DNA of 64,000 nt from Xylocopa sonorina (Eukaryota > Arthropoda > Insecta > Hymenoptera > Apidae): the NCBI RefSeq assembly GCF_050948175.1, contig NW_027490256.1:558001-622000 (forward strand), in the 5' to 3' direction. The position numbers were made by a program, and so were the translations under genes. This document shows positions 53,672-64,000 of the stretch, piece by piece. Position 1 is the stretch's first letter, and every line of letters starts with the position of its first letter. Below the pieces are notes generated by a model. It was not told the DNA's origin, did no database searches, and saw only the letters and a list, made by a program, of their open reading frames with translations.

Positions 53672-56600
53672 CGAAGTGTTATGTATTCCTCGTCTACACT
53701 TCAAATGAATGTAAATGCGACACTTCCTTGCAAGGAAATAGCGTTTGCAAATGTCTACCTATCGTAGCAGTAGTGTTCTAATGCTTCTTAGAACGCAATG
53801 TCGCATCCCATTTCTATGTTTCATGGTAAGATATAATATGATTTGCGAAGTGTTATGTATTCCTCGTCTACACTTCAAATGAATGTAAATGCGACACTTC
53901 CTTGCAAGGAAATAGCGTTTGCAGATGTCTACGTATCGAAGCAATAGAGTTCAAATGCTTCTTAAAACGAGATATTGCATCTCATATCTATGTTTCATGA
54001 TAAGATATAATATTCATTGCGAAGTGTTATGCATTCCTCGCCTACGATTCAAATGAATGTAAATGCGACACTTCCTTGCTAGGAAATAGCGATTGCAGAA
54101 GTCTACGTATCGTAGCAATAGAGTTCTAATGCTTCTTAATACGCGATATCGCATCTCATTTCTATGTTTCATGGTAAGATGTAATATTATTTGCGAAGTG
54201 TTATGTATTCCTCGCCTATACTTCAAATGAATGTAAATGCGAGACTTCTTTGCTAGGAAATAGCGTTTGCAAATGTCTACCTATCGTAGCAGTAGTGTTC
54301 TAATGCTTCTTAAAACGCGATATCGTATCTCATTTCTATGTTTCATGGTAAGATATAATATGATTTGCGAAGTGTTATGTATTCCTCGTCTACACATCAA
54401 CTAAATGTAAATGAGCACTTCCTTGCAAGGAAATCGCGTTTGCAGATGTCAACGTATCGTAGCAATAGAGTTCTTATGATTCTTAAAGAGCGATATCGCA
54501 TCTCATTTCTATGTTTCATGGTAAGATATAATATGATTTGCGAAGTGTTATGTATTCCTCGTCTACACTTCAAATGAATGTAAATGCGACACTTCCTTGC
54601 AAGGAAATAGCGTTTGCAAATGTCTACCTATCGTAGCAGTAGTGTTCTAATGCTTCTTAGAACGCGATGTCGCATCACATTTCTGTGTTTCATGGGAAGA
54701 TATAATATGATTTGCGAAGTGTTATGTATTCCTCGTCTACACTTCAAATGAATGTGAATGCGACACTTCCTTGCAAGGAAATAGCGTTTGCAGATGTCTA
54801 CGTATCGAAGCAATAGAGTTCAAATGCTTCTTAAAACGAGATATTGCATCTCATATCTATGTTTCATGATAAGATATAATATTCATTGCGAAGTGTTATG
54901 CATTCCTCGCCTACGATTCAAATGAATGTAAATGCGATACTTCCTTGCTAGGAAATAGCGGTTGCAGAAGTCTACGTATCGTAGCAATAGAGTTCTAATG
55001 CTTCTTAAAACGCGATATCGCATCTCATTTCTATGTTTCATGGTAAGATGTAATATTATTTGCGAAGTGTTATGTATTCCTCGCCTATACTTCGAATGAA
55101 TGTAAATGCGAGACTTCTTTGCTAGGAAATAGCGTTTGCAAATGTCTACCTATCGTAGCAATAGTGTTCTAATGCTTCTTAAAACGCGATATCGTATCTC
55201 ATTTCTATGTTTCATGGTAAGATATAATATGATTTGCGAAGTGTTATGTATTCCTCGTCTACACATCAACTAAGTGTAAATGCGCACTTCCTTGCAAGGA
55301 AATGGCGTTTGCAGATGTCAACGTATCGTAGCAATAGAGTTCTTATGATTCTTAAAGCGCGATATCGCGTCTCATTTCTATGTTTCATGGTAAGATATAA
55401 TATGATTTGCGAAGTGTTATGTATTCCTCGTCTACACTTCAAATGAATGTAAATGCGACACTTCCTTGCAAGGAAATAGCGTTTGCAAATGTCTACCTAT
55501 CGTAGCAGTAGTGTTCTAATGCTTCTTAGAACGCGATGTCGCATCACATTTCTGTGTTTCATGGTAAGATATAATATGATTTGCGAAGTGTTATGTATTC
55601 CTCGTCTACACTTCAAATGAATGTAAATGCGACACTTCCTTGCAAGGAAATAGCGTTTGCAGATGTCTACGTATCGAAGCAATAGAGTTCAAATGCTTCT
55701 TAAAACGAGATATTGCATCTCATATCTATGTTTCATGATAAGATATAATATTCATTGCGAAGTGTTATGCATTCCTCGCCTACGATTCAAATGAATGTAA
55801 ATGCGACACTTCCTTGCTAGGAAATAGCGATTGCAGAAGTCTACGTATCGTAGCAATAGAGTTCATATGATTCTTAAAACGCGATATCGCATCTCATTTC
55901 TATGTTTCATGGTAAGATGTAATATTATTTGCGAAGTGTTATGTATTCCTCGCCTATACTTCGAATGAATGTAAATGCGAGACTTCTTTGCTAGGAAATA
56001 GCGTTTGCAAATGTCTACCTATCGTAGCAATAGTGTTCTAATGCTTCTTAAAACGCGATATCGTATCTCATTTCTATGTTTCATGGTAAGATATAATATG
56101 ATTTGCGAAGTGTTATGTATTCCTCGTCTACACATCAACTAAATGTAAATGCGCACTTCCTTGCAAGGAAATAGCGTTTGCAGATGTCAACGTATCGTAG
56201 CAATAGAGTTCTTATGGTTCTTAAAACGCGATATCGCATCTCATTTCTATGTTTCATGGTAAGATATAATATGATTTGCGAAGTATCATGTGTTCCTCGT
56301 CTACACTTCAAATGAATGTAAATGCGACACTTCCTTGCTAGGAAATAGCGATTGCAGAAGTCTACGTATCGTAGCAATAGAGTTCTAATGCTTCTTAAAA
56401 CGCGATATCGCATCTCATTTCTATGTTTCATGGTGAGATGTAGTATTATTTGCGAAGTGTTATGTACTCCTCGCCTATGCTTCAAATGAATGTAAATGCG
56501 AGACTTCTTTGCTAGGAAATAGCGTTTGCAAATGTCTACCTATCGTAGCAGTAGTGTTCTAATGCTTCTTAAAACGCGATATCGCATCTCATTTCTATGT

Positions 56601-59300
56601 TTCATGGTAAGATATAATATGATTTGCGAAGTGTTATGTATTCCTCGTCTACACATCAACTAAATGTAAATGCGCACTTCCTTGCAAGGAAATAGCGTTT
56701 GCAGATGTCAACGTATCGTAGCAATAGAGTTCTTATGATTCTTAAAACGCGATATCGCATCTCATTTCTATGTTTCATGGTAAGATATAATATGATTTGC
56801 GAAGTGTTACGTATTCCTCGTCTACACTTCAAATGAATGTAAATGCGACACTTCTTTGCTAGGAAATAGCGTTTGCAAATGTCTACCTATTATAGCAATA
56901 GTGTTCTAATGCTTCTTAAAACGCGATATCGCATCTCATTTCTATGTTCCATGGTAAGATATAACATGATTTGCGAATTGTCATGTATTCCTCGTCTACA
57001 CTACAAATGAATGTAAATGCGATACTTCCTTGCTAGGAAATAGCGTCTGCAGATGTCTACGTATCGTAGCAATAGAGTTCTTATGATGCTTAAAACGCGA
57101 TATCGCATCTCATTTCTATGTTTCATGGTAAGATATAATATGATTTGCGAAGTATCATGTATTCATCGTCTACACTTCAAATGAATGTAAATGCGACACT
57201 TCCTTGCTAGGAAATAGCGTCTGCAGATGTCTAGGTATCGTAGCAATACAGTTCTAATGCTTCTCAAAACGCGATATCGCATCTCATATCTATGTTTCAT
57301 GATAAGATATAATATTCATTGCGAAGTGTTATGTATTCCTCGCCTATACTTCAAATGAATGTAAATGCGAGACTTCTTTGCTAGGAAATAGCGTTTGCAA
57401 ATGTCTACCTATCGTAGCAATAGTGTTCTAATGCTTCTTAAAACGCGATATCGTATCTCATTTCTATGTTTCATGGTAAGATATAATATGATTAACGGAG
57501 TGTTATGTATTCCTCGTCTACACATCAACTAAATGTAAATGCGCACTTCCTTGCAAGGAAATAGCGTTTGCAGATGTCAACGTATCGTAGCAATAGAGTT
57601 CTTATGATTCTTTAAACGCGATATCGCATCTCATTTCTATGTTTCATGGTAAGATATAATATGATTTGCGAAGTGTTATGTATTCCTCGCCTAAACTTCA
57701 AATGAATGTAAATGCGACACTTCCTTGCTAGGAAATAGCGTTTGCAGATGTCTACGTATCGAAGCAATAGAGTTCAAATGCTTCCTAAAACGAGATATTG
57801 CATCTCATATCTATGTTTCCTGATAAGATATAATATTCATTGCGAAGTGTTATGAATTCCTTGTCTACGATTCAAATGAATGTAAATGCGACACTTCCTT
57901 GCAAGGAAATAGCGTTTGCAGATGTCTACGTATCGAAGCAATAGAGTTCAAATGCTTCTTAAAACGAGATATTGCATCTCATATCTATGTTTCCTGATAA
58001 GATATAATATTCATTGCGAAGTGTTATGCATTCCTCGTCTACGATTCAAATGAATGTAAATGCGACACTTCCTTGCAAGGAAATAGCGTTTGCTGATGTC
58101 TAGGTATCGTAGCAATAGAGTTCTGATGCTTCTTAAAACGCGATATCGCATCTCATTTCTATGTTTCATGGTAAGATATAATATGATTTGCGAAGTGTTA
58201 TGTATTCCTCGTCTACACTTCAAATGAATATAAATGCGACACTTCCTTGCAAGGAAATAGCGACTGCAGATGTCTACGTCTCGTAGCAATAGAGTTCATA
58301 TGATTCTTAAAACGCGATATCGCATCTCATTTCTATGTTTCAAGGTAAGATATAACATGATTTGCGAAGTGTTATGCATTCCTCGTCAACGATTCAAATG
58401 AATGTAAATGCGACACTTCCTTGCGAGGAAATAGCGTTTGCAGATGTCTAGGTATCGTAGCAATAGAGTTCTTATGATTCTTAAAACGCGATATCGCATC
58501 TCATTTCTATGTTTCATGGTAAGATATAATATGATTTGCGAAGTATCATGTGTTCCTCGTCTACACTTCAAATGAATGTAAATGCGACACTTCCTTGCTA
58601 GGAAATAGCGTCTGCAGATGTCTAGGTATCGTAGCAATAGTGTTCTAATGCTCCTTAAAACGCGATATCGCATCTCAATTCTATGTTTCATGGTAAGATA
58701 TAATATGATTTGCGAAGTGTTATGTATTCCTCGTCTATACTTCAATTGAATGTAAATGCGACACTTCCTTGCAAGGAAATAGCGATTGCAGATGTCTACG
58801 TCTCGTAGCAATAGAGTTCATATGATTCTTATAACGCGATATCGCATCTCATTTCTATGTTTCATGGTAAGATATAACATGATTTGCGAAGTGTTATGTA
58901 TTCCTTGTCTACGATTCAAATGAATGTAAATGCCACACTTCCTTGCAAGGAAATAGCGTTTGCAGATGTCTACGTATCGTAGCAATAGTGTTCCTATGAT
59001 TCTTAAAACGCGATATCGCATCTCATTTCTATGTTTCATGGTAAGATATAATATGATTTGCGAAGTGTTATGTATTCCTCGTCTACACGTCAAATGAATG
59101 TAAATGCGACACTTCTTTGGAAGGAAATAGCGTTTGCAGATGTCTACGTATCGTAGCAATAGAGGTCCTATGATTCTTAAAACGCGATATCGCATCTCAT
59201 TTCTATGTTTCATGGTAAGATATAATATGATTTGCGAAGTGTTATGTATTCCTCGTCTACACTTCAAATGAATGTAAATGCGACACTTCCTTGCAAGGAA
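53672..59300 (+). repeat. 6432-bp super-repeat, second copy
   Basis: This copy is shorter than the first by three monomers, lost at two places (offset changes to 6085 and 5911). It keeps two of the 869-bp units intact and diverges from the first copy near 59300. Confidence 0.82.
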
Positions 59301-60800
59301 ATAGGGTTTGCAAATGTCTACCTATCGTAGCAGTAGTGTTCTAAAGCTTCTTAGAACGCGATGTCGCATCTCATTTCTATGTTTCATGGTAAGATATAAT
59401 ATGATTTGCGAAGTGTTATGTATTCCTCGTCTACACATCAACTAAATGTAAATGCGCACTTCCTTGCAAGGAAATAGCGTTTGCAGATGTCAACGTATCG
59501 TAGCAATAGAGTTCTTATGATTCTTAAAACGCGATATCGCAACTCATTTCTATGTTTCATGGTAAGATATAATATGATTTGCGAAGTGTTATGTATTCCT
59601 CGTCTACACTTCAAATGAATGTAAATGCGACACTTCCTTGCAAGGAAATAGCGTTTGCAGATGTCTACGTATCGAAGCAATAGAGTTCAAATGCTTCTTA
59701 AAACGAGATATTGCATCTCATATCTACGTTTCATGATAAGATATAATATTCATTGCGAAGTGTTATGCATTCCGCGCCTACGATCCAAATGAATGTAAAT
59801 GCGACACTTCCTTGCAAGGAAATAGCGTTTGCAGATGTCTACGTATCGAAGCAATAGAGTTCAAATGCTTCTTAAAACGAGATATTGCATCTCATATATA
59901 TGTTTCCTGATAAGATATAATATTCATTGCGATGTGTTATGCATTCCTCGTCTACGATTCAAATGAATGTAAATGCGACACTTCCTTGCAAGGAAATAGC
60001 GTTTGCTGATGTCTAGGTATCGTAGCAATAGAGTTCTGATGCTTCTTAAAACGCGATATCGCATCTCATTTCTATGTTTCATGGTAAGATATAATATGAT
60101 TTGCGAAGTGTTATGTATTCCTCGTCTACACTTCAAATGGATATAAATGCGACACTTCCTTGCAAGGAAATAGCGACTGCAGATGTCTACGTCTCGTAGC
60201 AATAGAGTTCATATGATTCTTAAAACGCGATGTCGCATCTCATTTCTATGTTTCAAGGTAAGATATAACATGATTTGCGAAATGTTATGCATTCCTCGTC
60301 AACGATTCAAATGAATGTAAATGCGACACTTCCTTGCGAGGAAATAGCGTTTGCAGATGTCTAGGTATCGTAGCAATAGAGTTCTTATGATTCTTAAAAC
60401 GCGATATCGCATCTCATTTCTATGTTTCATGGTAAGATATAATATGATTTGCGAAGTATCATGTGTTCCTCGTCTACACTTCAAATGAATGTAAATGCGA
60501 CACTTCCTTGCTAGGAAATAGCGTCTGCAGATGTCTAGGTATCGTAGCAATAGTGTTCTAATGCTCCTTAAAACGCGATATCGCATCTCAATTCTATGTT
60601 TCATGGTAAGATATAATATGATTTGCGAAGTGTTATGTATTCCTCGTCTATACTTCAAATGAATGTAAATGCGACACTTCCTTGCAAGGAAATAGCGACT
60701 GCAGATGTCTACGTCTCGTAGCAATAGAGTTCATATGATTCTTAAAACGCGATATCGCATCTCATTTCTATGTTTCATGGTAAGATGTAATATTATTTGC
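57970..60800 (+). repeat. 1913-bp eleven-monomer repeat, start of a third super-repeat copy
   Basis: The block at about 58011-58811 recurs at 59924-60724 (offset 1913 bp, eleven monomers). The same later block also matches 51.6-52.9 kb at offset 7824, which equals 5911 + 1913. Shared markers are gcgactgcag or gcgattgcag with gtctcgtag, gtttcaaggtaag and ttgcgaggaaatag. Confidence 0.8.
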
Positions 60801-62068
60801 GAAGTGTTATGTATTCCTCGCCTATACTTCGAATGAATGTAAATGCGAGACTTCTTTGCTAGGAAATAGCGTTTGCTAATGTCTACTTATCGTAGCAATA
60901 GTGTTCTAATGCTCCTTAAAACGCGATATCGTATCTCATTTCTATGTTTCATGGTAAGATATAATATGATTTGCGAAGTGTTATGTATTCCTCGTCTACA
61001 CATCAACTAAATGTAAATGCGCACTTCCTTGCAAGGAAATAGCGTTTGCAGACGTCTACGCATCGAAGCAATAGAGTTCAAGTGCTTCTTAAAACGAGTC
61101 GTTGCATCTCATATCTATGTTTCCTGATAAGATATAATATTCATTTCGAAGTGTTATGCATTCCTCGTCTACGTTTCAAATGAATGTAAATGCGACACTT
61201 CCTTGCAAGGAAATAGCGTTTGCAGATGTCTACGTTTCGTAGCAATAGAGTTCTTATGATTCTTAAAACGCGATATCGCATCTCATTTCTATGTTTCATG
61301 GTAAGATATAATATTCATTGCGAAGTGTTATGCATTCCTCGTCTACGATTCAAATGAATGTAAATGCGACACTTCCTTGCAAGGAAATAGCGTTTGCAGA
61401 TGTCTACGTATCGTAGCAATAGAGTTCTTATGATTCTTAAAACGCGATATCGCATCTCATTTCTATGTTTCATGGTAATATATAATATGATTTGCGAAGT
61501 ATCATGTATTCCTCGTCTACACTTCAAATGAATGTAAATGCGACACTTCCTTGCTAGGAAATAGCGTCTGCAGATGTCTAGGTATCGTAGCAATAGAGTT
61601 CTAATGCTTCTTAAAACGCGATATCGCATCTCATTTCTATGTTTCATGGTAAAATATAATATGATTTGCGAAGTGTCATGTATTCCTCGTCTACACTTCA
61701 AATGAATGTAAATGCGACACTTCCTTGCAAGGAAATAGCGATTGCAGATGTCTACGTCTCGTAGCAATGGAGTTCATATGGTTCTTAAAACGCGATATCG
61801 CATCTCATTTCTATGTTTCATGGTAAGATATAACATGATTTGCGAAGTGTTATGTATTCCTTGTCTACACTTCAAATGAATGTGAATGCGATACTTCCTC
61901 GCTAGGAAATAGCGTTTGCAGATGTCTACGTATCGTAGCAATAGCTTTCTAATGCTTCTTAAAACGCGATGTCGAATCTCATTTCTATGTTTCATGGTAA
62001 GATATAATATGATTTGCGAAGTGTCATGTATTCCTCGTCTACACTTCAAATGAATGTAAATGCGACAC

Positions 62069-62082
62069 TTCCTTGCAAGGAA
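62069..62082. other. 14-bp perfect palindrome in the reference monomer
   Basis: TTCCTTGCAAGGAA equals its own reverse complement. The same site recurs in a large share of monomers across the window. The commonest variant, ttccttgctaggaa, breaks one central pair, and cttcgttgctagg and tttcttgcaagg are further variants. Such a dyad could bind a symmetric protein dimer or extrude as a short cruciform; neither is shown by the sequence. Confidence 0.85.
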
Positions 62083-62099
62083 ATAGCGTTTGCAGATGT

Positions 62100-62112
62100 C
62101 TACGTATCGTAG
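62100..62112. other. 5-bp inverted repeat CTACG-tat-CGTAG
   Basis: Two perfect 5-bp arms flank a 3-base spacer. The left arm also forms a SnaBI site (TACGTA). It is intact in most class I monomers. It is weakened in variants reading ctaggtatcg, ctacctatcg or tacgtatcgaag, so it is less conserved than its flanks. Confidence 0.75.
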
Positions 62113-62139
62113 CAATAGAGTTCTAATGCTTCTTAAAAC

Positions 62140-62149
62140 GCGATATCGC
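62140..62149. other. 10-bp palindrome GCGATATCGC with EcoRV site
   Basis: This is a perfect palindrome with EcoRV GATATC at its centre, present in most class I monomers. In the 1-3860 block many copies read gcgatatcgg, which breaks the outer pair but keeps EcoRV. In class II it is replaced by a different dyad. An EcoRV digest should therefore give a 174-bp ladder with longer steps where class II or IV units occur. Confidence 0.85.
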
Positions 62150-63674
62150 ATCTCATTTCTATGTTTCATGGTAAGATATAATATGATTTGCGAAGTGTTA
62201 TGTATTCCTCGTCTACACATCAACTAAATGTAAATGCGCACTTCCTTGCAAGGAAATAGCGTTTGCAGATGTCAACGTATCGTAGCAATAGAGTTCTTAT
62301 GATTCTTTAAACGCGATATCGCATCTCATTTCTATGTTTCATGGTAAGATATAATATGATTTGCGAAGTATCATGTATTCCTCGTCTACACTTCAAATGA
62401 ATGTAAATACGACACTTCCTTGCTAGGAAATAGCGTCTGCAGATGTCTAGGTATCGTAGCAATAGAGTTCTAATGCTTCTTAAAACGCGATATCGCATCT
62501 CAATTCGATGTTTCATGGTAAGATATAATATGATTTGCGAAGTGTCACGTATTCCTCGCCTAAACTTCAAATGAATGTAAATGCGACACTTCCTTGCTAG
62601 GAAATAGCGTTTGCAGATGTCTACGTATCGAAGCAATAGAGTTCAAATGCTTCTTAAAACGAGATATTGCATCTCATATCTATGTTTCCTGATAAGATAT
62701 AATATTCATTGCGAAGTGTTATGCATTCCTCGTCTAGGATTCAAATGAATGTAAATGCGACACTTCCTTGCAAGGAAATAGTGTTTGCTGATGTCTAGGT
62801 ATCGTAGCAATAGAGTTCTAATGCTTCTTAAAACGCGATATCGCATCTCATTTCTATGTTTCATGGTAAGATATAATATGATTTGCGAAGTGTTATGTAT
62901 TCCTCGTCTACACTTCAAATGAATGTAAATGCGACACTTCCTTGCAAGGAAATAGCGTTTGCAGATGTCTACGTATCGTAGAAATAGAGTTCTTATGATT
63001 CTTAAAACGCGATATCGCATCTCATTTCTATGTTTCATGGTAAGATATAATATGATTTGCGAAGTATCATGTATTCCTCGTCTACACTTCAAATGAATGT
63101 GAATGCGATACTTCCTCGCTAGGAAATAGCATTTGCAGATGTCTACGTATCGTAGCAATAGCTTTCTAATGCTTCTTAAAACGCGATATCGATTCTCATT
63201 TCTATGTTTCATGGTAAGATATAATATGATTTGAGAAGTGTCACGTATTCCTCGCCTACACTTCAAATGAATGTAAATGCGACACTTCCTTGCTAGGAAA
63301 TAGTGTTTGCAGATGTCTACGTATCGAAGCAATAGAGTTCAAATGCTTCTTAAAACGAGATATTGCATCTCATATCTATGTTTTCTGATAAGATATAATA
63401 TTCATTTCGACGTGTTATGCATTCCTCGTCTACGATTCAAATGAATGTAAATGCGACACTTCCTTGCAAGGAAATAGCGTTTGCAGATGTCTACGTATCG
63501 TAGCAATAGAGTTCTTATGATTCTTAAAACGCGATATCGCATCTCATTTCTACGTTTCATGGTAATATATAATATGATTTGCGAAGTATCATGTATTCCT
63601 CGTCTGCACTTCAAATGAATGTAAATGCGACACTTCCTTGCTAGGAAATAGCGTCTGCAGATGTCTAGGTATCG

Positions 63675-63800
63675 AAGCAATAGAGTTCAAATGCTCCTTA
63701 AAACGAGATATTGCATCTCATATCTATCTTTCATGATAAGATATAATATTCATTGCGAAGTGTTATGCATTCCTCGCCTACGATTCAAATGAATGTAAAT
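63675..63800 (+). repeat. Example of the class II haplotype block
   Basis: About 125 bp of linked variants define class II: cgaagcaat for cgtagcaat, ttcaaatg for ttctaatg, cgagatattgc for cgcgatatcgc, catatct for catttct, catgataag for catggtaag, aatattcattgc for aatatgatttgc, atgcattcc for atgtattcc, and tacgattc for tacacttc. The rest of the monomer, from taaatgcg to about ctacg, is shared with class I. The linked block recurs from about 6840 to the end, and partial forms also occur. Two of the changes put TGA stops in the minus-strand frame that is open in class I. Confidence 0.85.
63705..63719. other. Class II dyad GAGAT-attgc-ATCTC
   Basis: Five-base perfect arms flank a 5-base spacer, at about the position where class I has GCGATATCGC. 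So this part of the monomer keeps dyad symmetry in both classes, although the sequence differs. Confidence 0.7.
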
Positions 63801-64000
63801 GCGACACTTCCTTGCAAGGAAATAGCGTTTGCAGATGTCTACGTATCGTAGCAATAGAGTTCTTATGAGTCTTAAAACGCGATATCGCATCTCATTTCTA
63901 TGTTTCATGGTAAGATATAACATGATTTGCGAAGTGTCATGTATTCCTCGTCTACACTACAAATGAATGTAAATGCGATACTTCCTTGCTAGGAAATAGC

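Larger units (their letters stand above)
62006..62179 (+). repeat. Reference class I monomer (174 bp)
   Basis: This copy fits the majority class I consensus well. Reading from aatatg it holds, in order: the gcgaagtgt block, cctcgtctacacttc, the palindrome TTCCTTGCAAGGAA (62069-62082), gcgtttgcagatgt, the dyad CTACG-tat-CGTAG (62100-62112), ttctaatgc, the palindrome GCGATATCGC with an EcoRV site (62140-62149), and an AT-rich end with catggtaagatat. It contains 31 C, 32 G and 9 CpG. The minus strand is open through all 58 codons in one frame. The choice of start is arbitrary because a tandem array has no natural phase. Confidence 0.9.
1..64000 (+). repeat. Satellite DNA array, ~174-bp monomer, about 368 head-to-tail copies
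   Basis: The landmark aatatgatttgcg (or its class II form aatattcattgcg) recurs at 1, 174, 348, 521, 695 and 868, and then every 173-174 bp to the end of the window. All copies lie in the same orientation; I found no inverted segment and no inserted foreign sequence. Most length variation is single-base indels, such as gcgcac for gcgacac, which gives 173-bp units. The reference unit is 36% GC. Arrays of this kind, with a unit close to nucleosome-repeat length and HOR structure, are typical of centromeric or pericentromeric heterochromatin in eukaryotes. That role is inference: nothing in the DNA proves centromere function. The species and satellite family name are not recognised. Confidence 0.97.
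60801..64000 (+). repeat. Less homogenised array end of the window
   Basis: Monomers of classes I and II alternate without a strong HOR. Weak long-range matches exist: a variant with ggtaatatataat recurs 2087 bp apart (about 61.47 and 63.56 kb), and atacttcctcgctagg with the gctttctaatgc variant recurs 1217 bp apart (61.89 and 63.11 kb). The window ends inside a monomer. Confidence 0.7.

Noticed and set aside
62160..62195. Promoter-like TATAAT, or splice donor ATGGTAAGA with acceptor TTTGCAG, in each monomer
   Set aside because: TATAAT lies in a short AT-rich stretch with no suitable partner box. The splice-like words are short and expected by chance; repetition multiplies them without adding evidence.
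1..64000. CRISPR array
   Set aside because: The repeats are 174 bp and contiguous, with no unique spacers between short repeats.
1..64000. Telomeric repeat, rDNA or tRNA cluster
   Set aside because: No TTAGGG- or TTAGG-type runs, no rRNA-like conserved blocks and no cloverleaf with A and B boxes were seen.
1..64000. Mobile element or insertion sequence
   Set aside because: No sequence departs from the monomer, and there are no terminal inverted repeats, target duplications or transposase-like frames. The short dyads are part of every monomer.
1..64000. Inverted array segment
   Set aside because: Plus-strand landmarks (gcgaagtg, gcgtttgcag) run in the same direction throughout. Plus-strand open frames near 5, 48, 49, 54 and 55 kb come from sequence variants, not from inversion.

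Overview
The whole 64 kb window is one uninterrupted satellite DNA array. A monomer of about 174 bp (range 170-175, plus one 132-bp truncated form) is repeated head to tail roughly 368 times, always in the same orientation. I see no single-copy gene, no RNA gene, no transposon and no flanking unique sequence, so the window begins and ends inside the array. A long uniform tandem array with a near-nucleosomal period and higher-order repeats (HORs) is typical of eukaryotic centromeric or pericentromeric heterochromatin. I cannot name the species. The reference monomer is 36% GC (63/174) and has 9 CpG where about 5.7 are expected. This suggests a genome without strong germline CpG depletion, as in many insects, but it is weak evidence.

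Layout. 1-3860: a five-monomer HOR of 867 bp inside an 11-monomer unit of 1909 bp. 3861-5830: a divergent patch with several monomer classes. 5831-9534: a 1350-bp HOR marked by a truncated monomer. 9535-12300: an 877-bp five-monomer HOR, about three copies. 12301-25940: a mosaic of 480, 2749, 4663, 5366, 5713 and 7412-bp offset duplications. 25941-32524: a mixed region with a 3.65/3.48-kb offset duplication. 32525-45400: a 7.48-kb segmental duplication with an internal ten-monomer (1739 bp) repeat. 45401-47239: a transition. 47240-60800: a 6.43-kb tandem super-repeat, about 2.2 copies, with an internal 869-bp five-monomer HOR and an 11-monomer (1913 bp) repeat. 60801-64000: a less homogenised mixture.

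Monomers fall into linked sequence classes. Class I carries GCGATATCGC, ttctaatg, catggtaag and aatatgatttgc. Class II carries GAGATattgcATCTC, ttcaaatg, catgataag, aatattcattgc and tacgattc. Other forms are combinations of these plus private markers. Each class I monomer has three short dyads: TTCCTTGCAAGGAA, CTACG-tat-CGTAG and GCGATATCGC. Because 174 is divisible by three and one minus-strand frame of class I has no stop, runs of class I monomers give long open frames (up to 600 codons). I regard these as by-products of the satellite, not genes.

No genes work together here. The biology visible is array evolution: repeated unequal exchange or replication-based amplification in register with the monomer, producing nested HORs at several scales.
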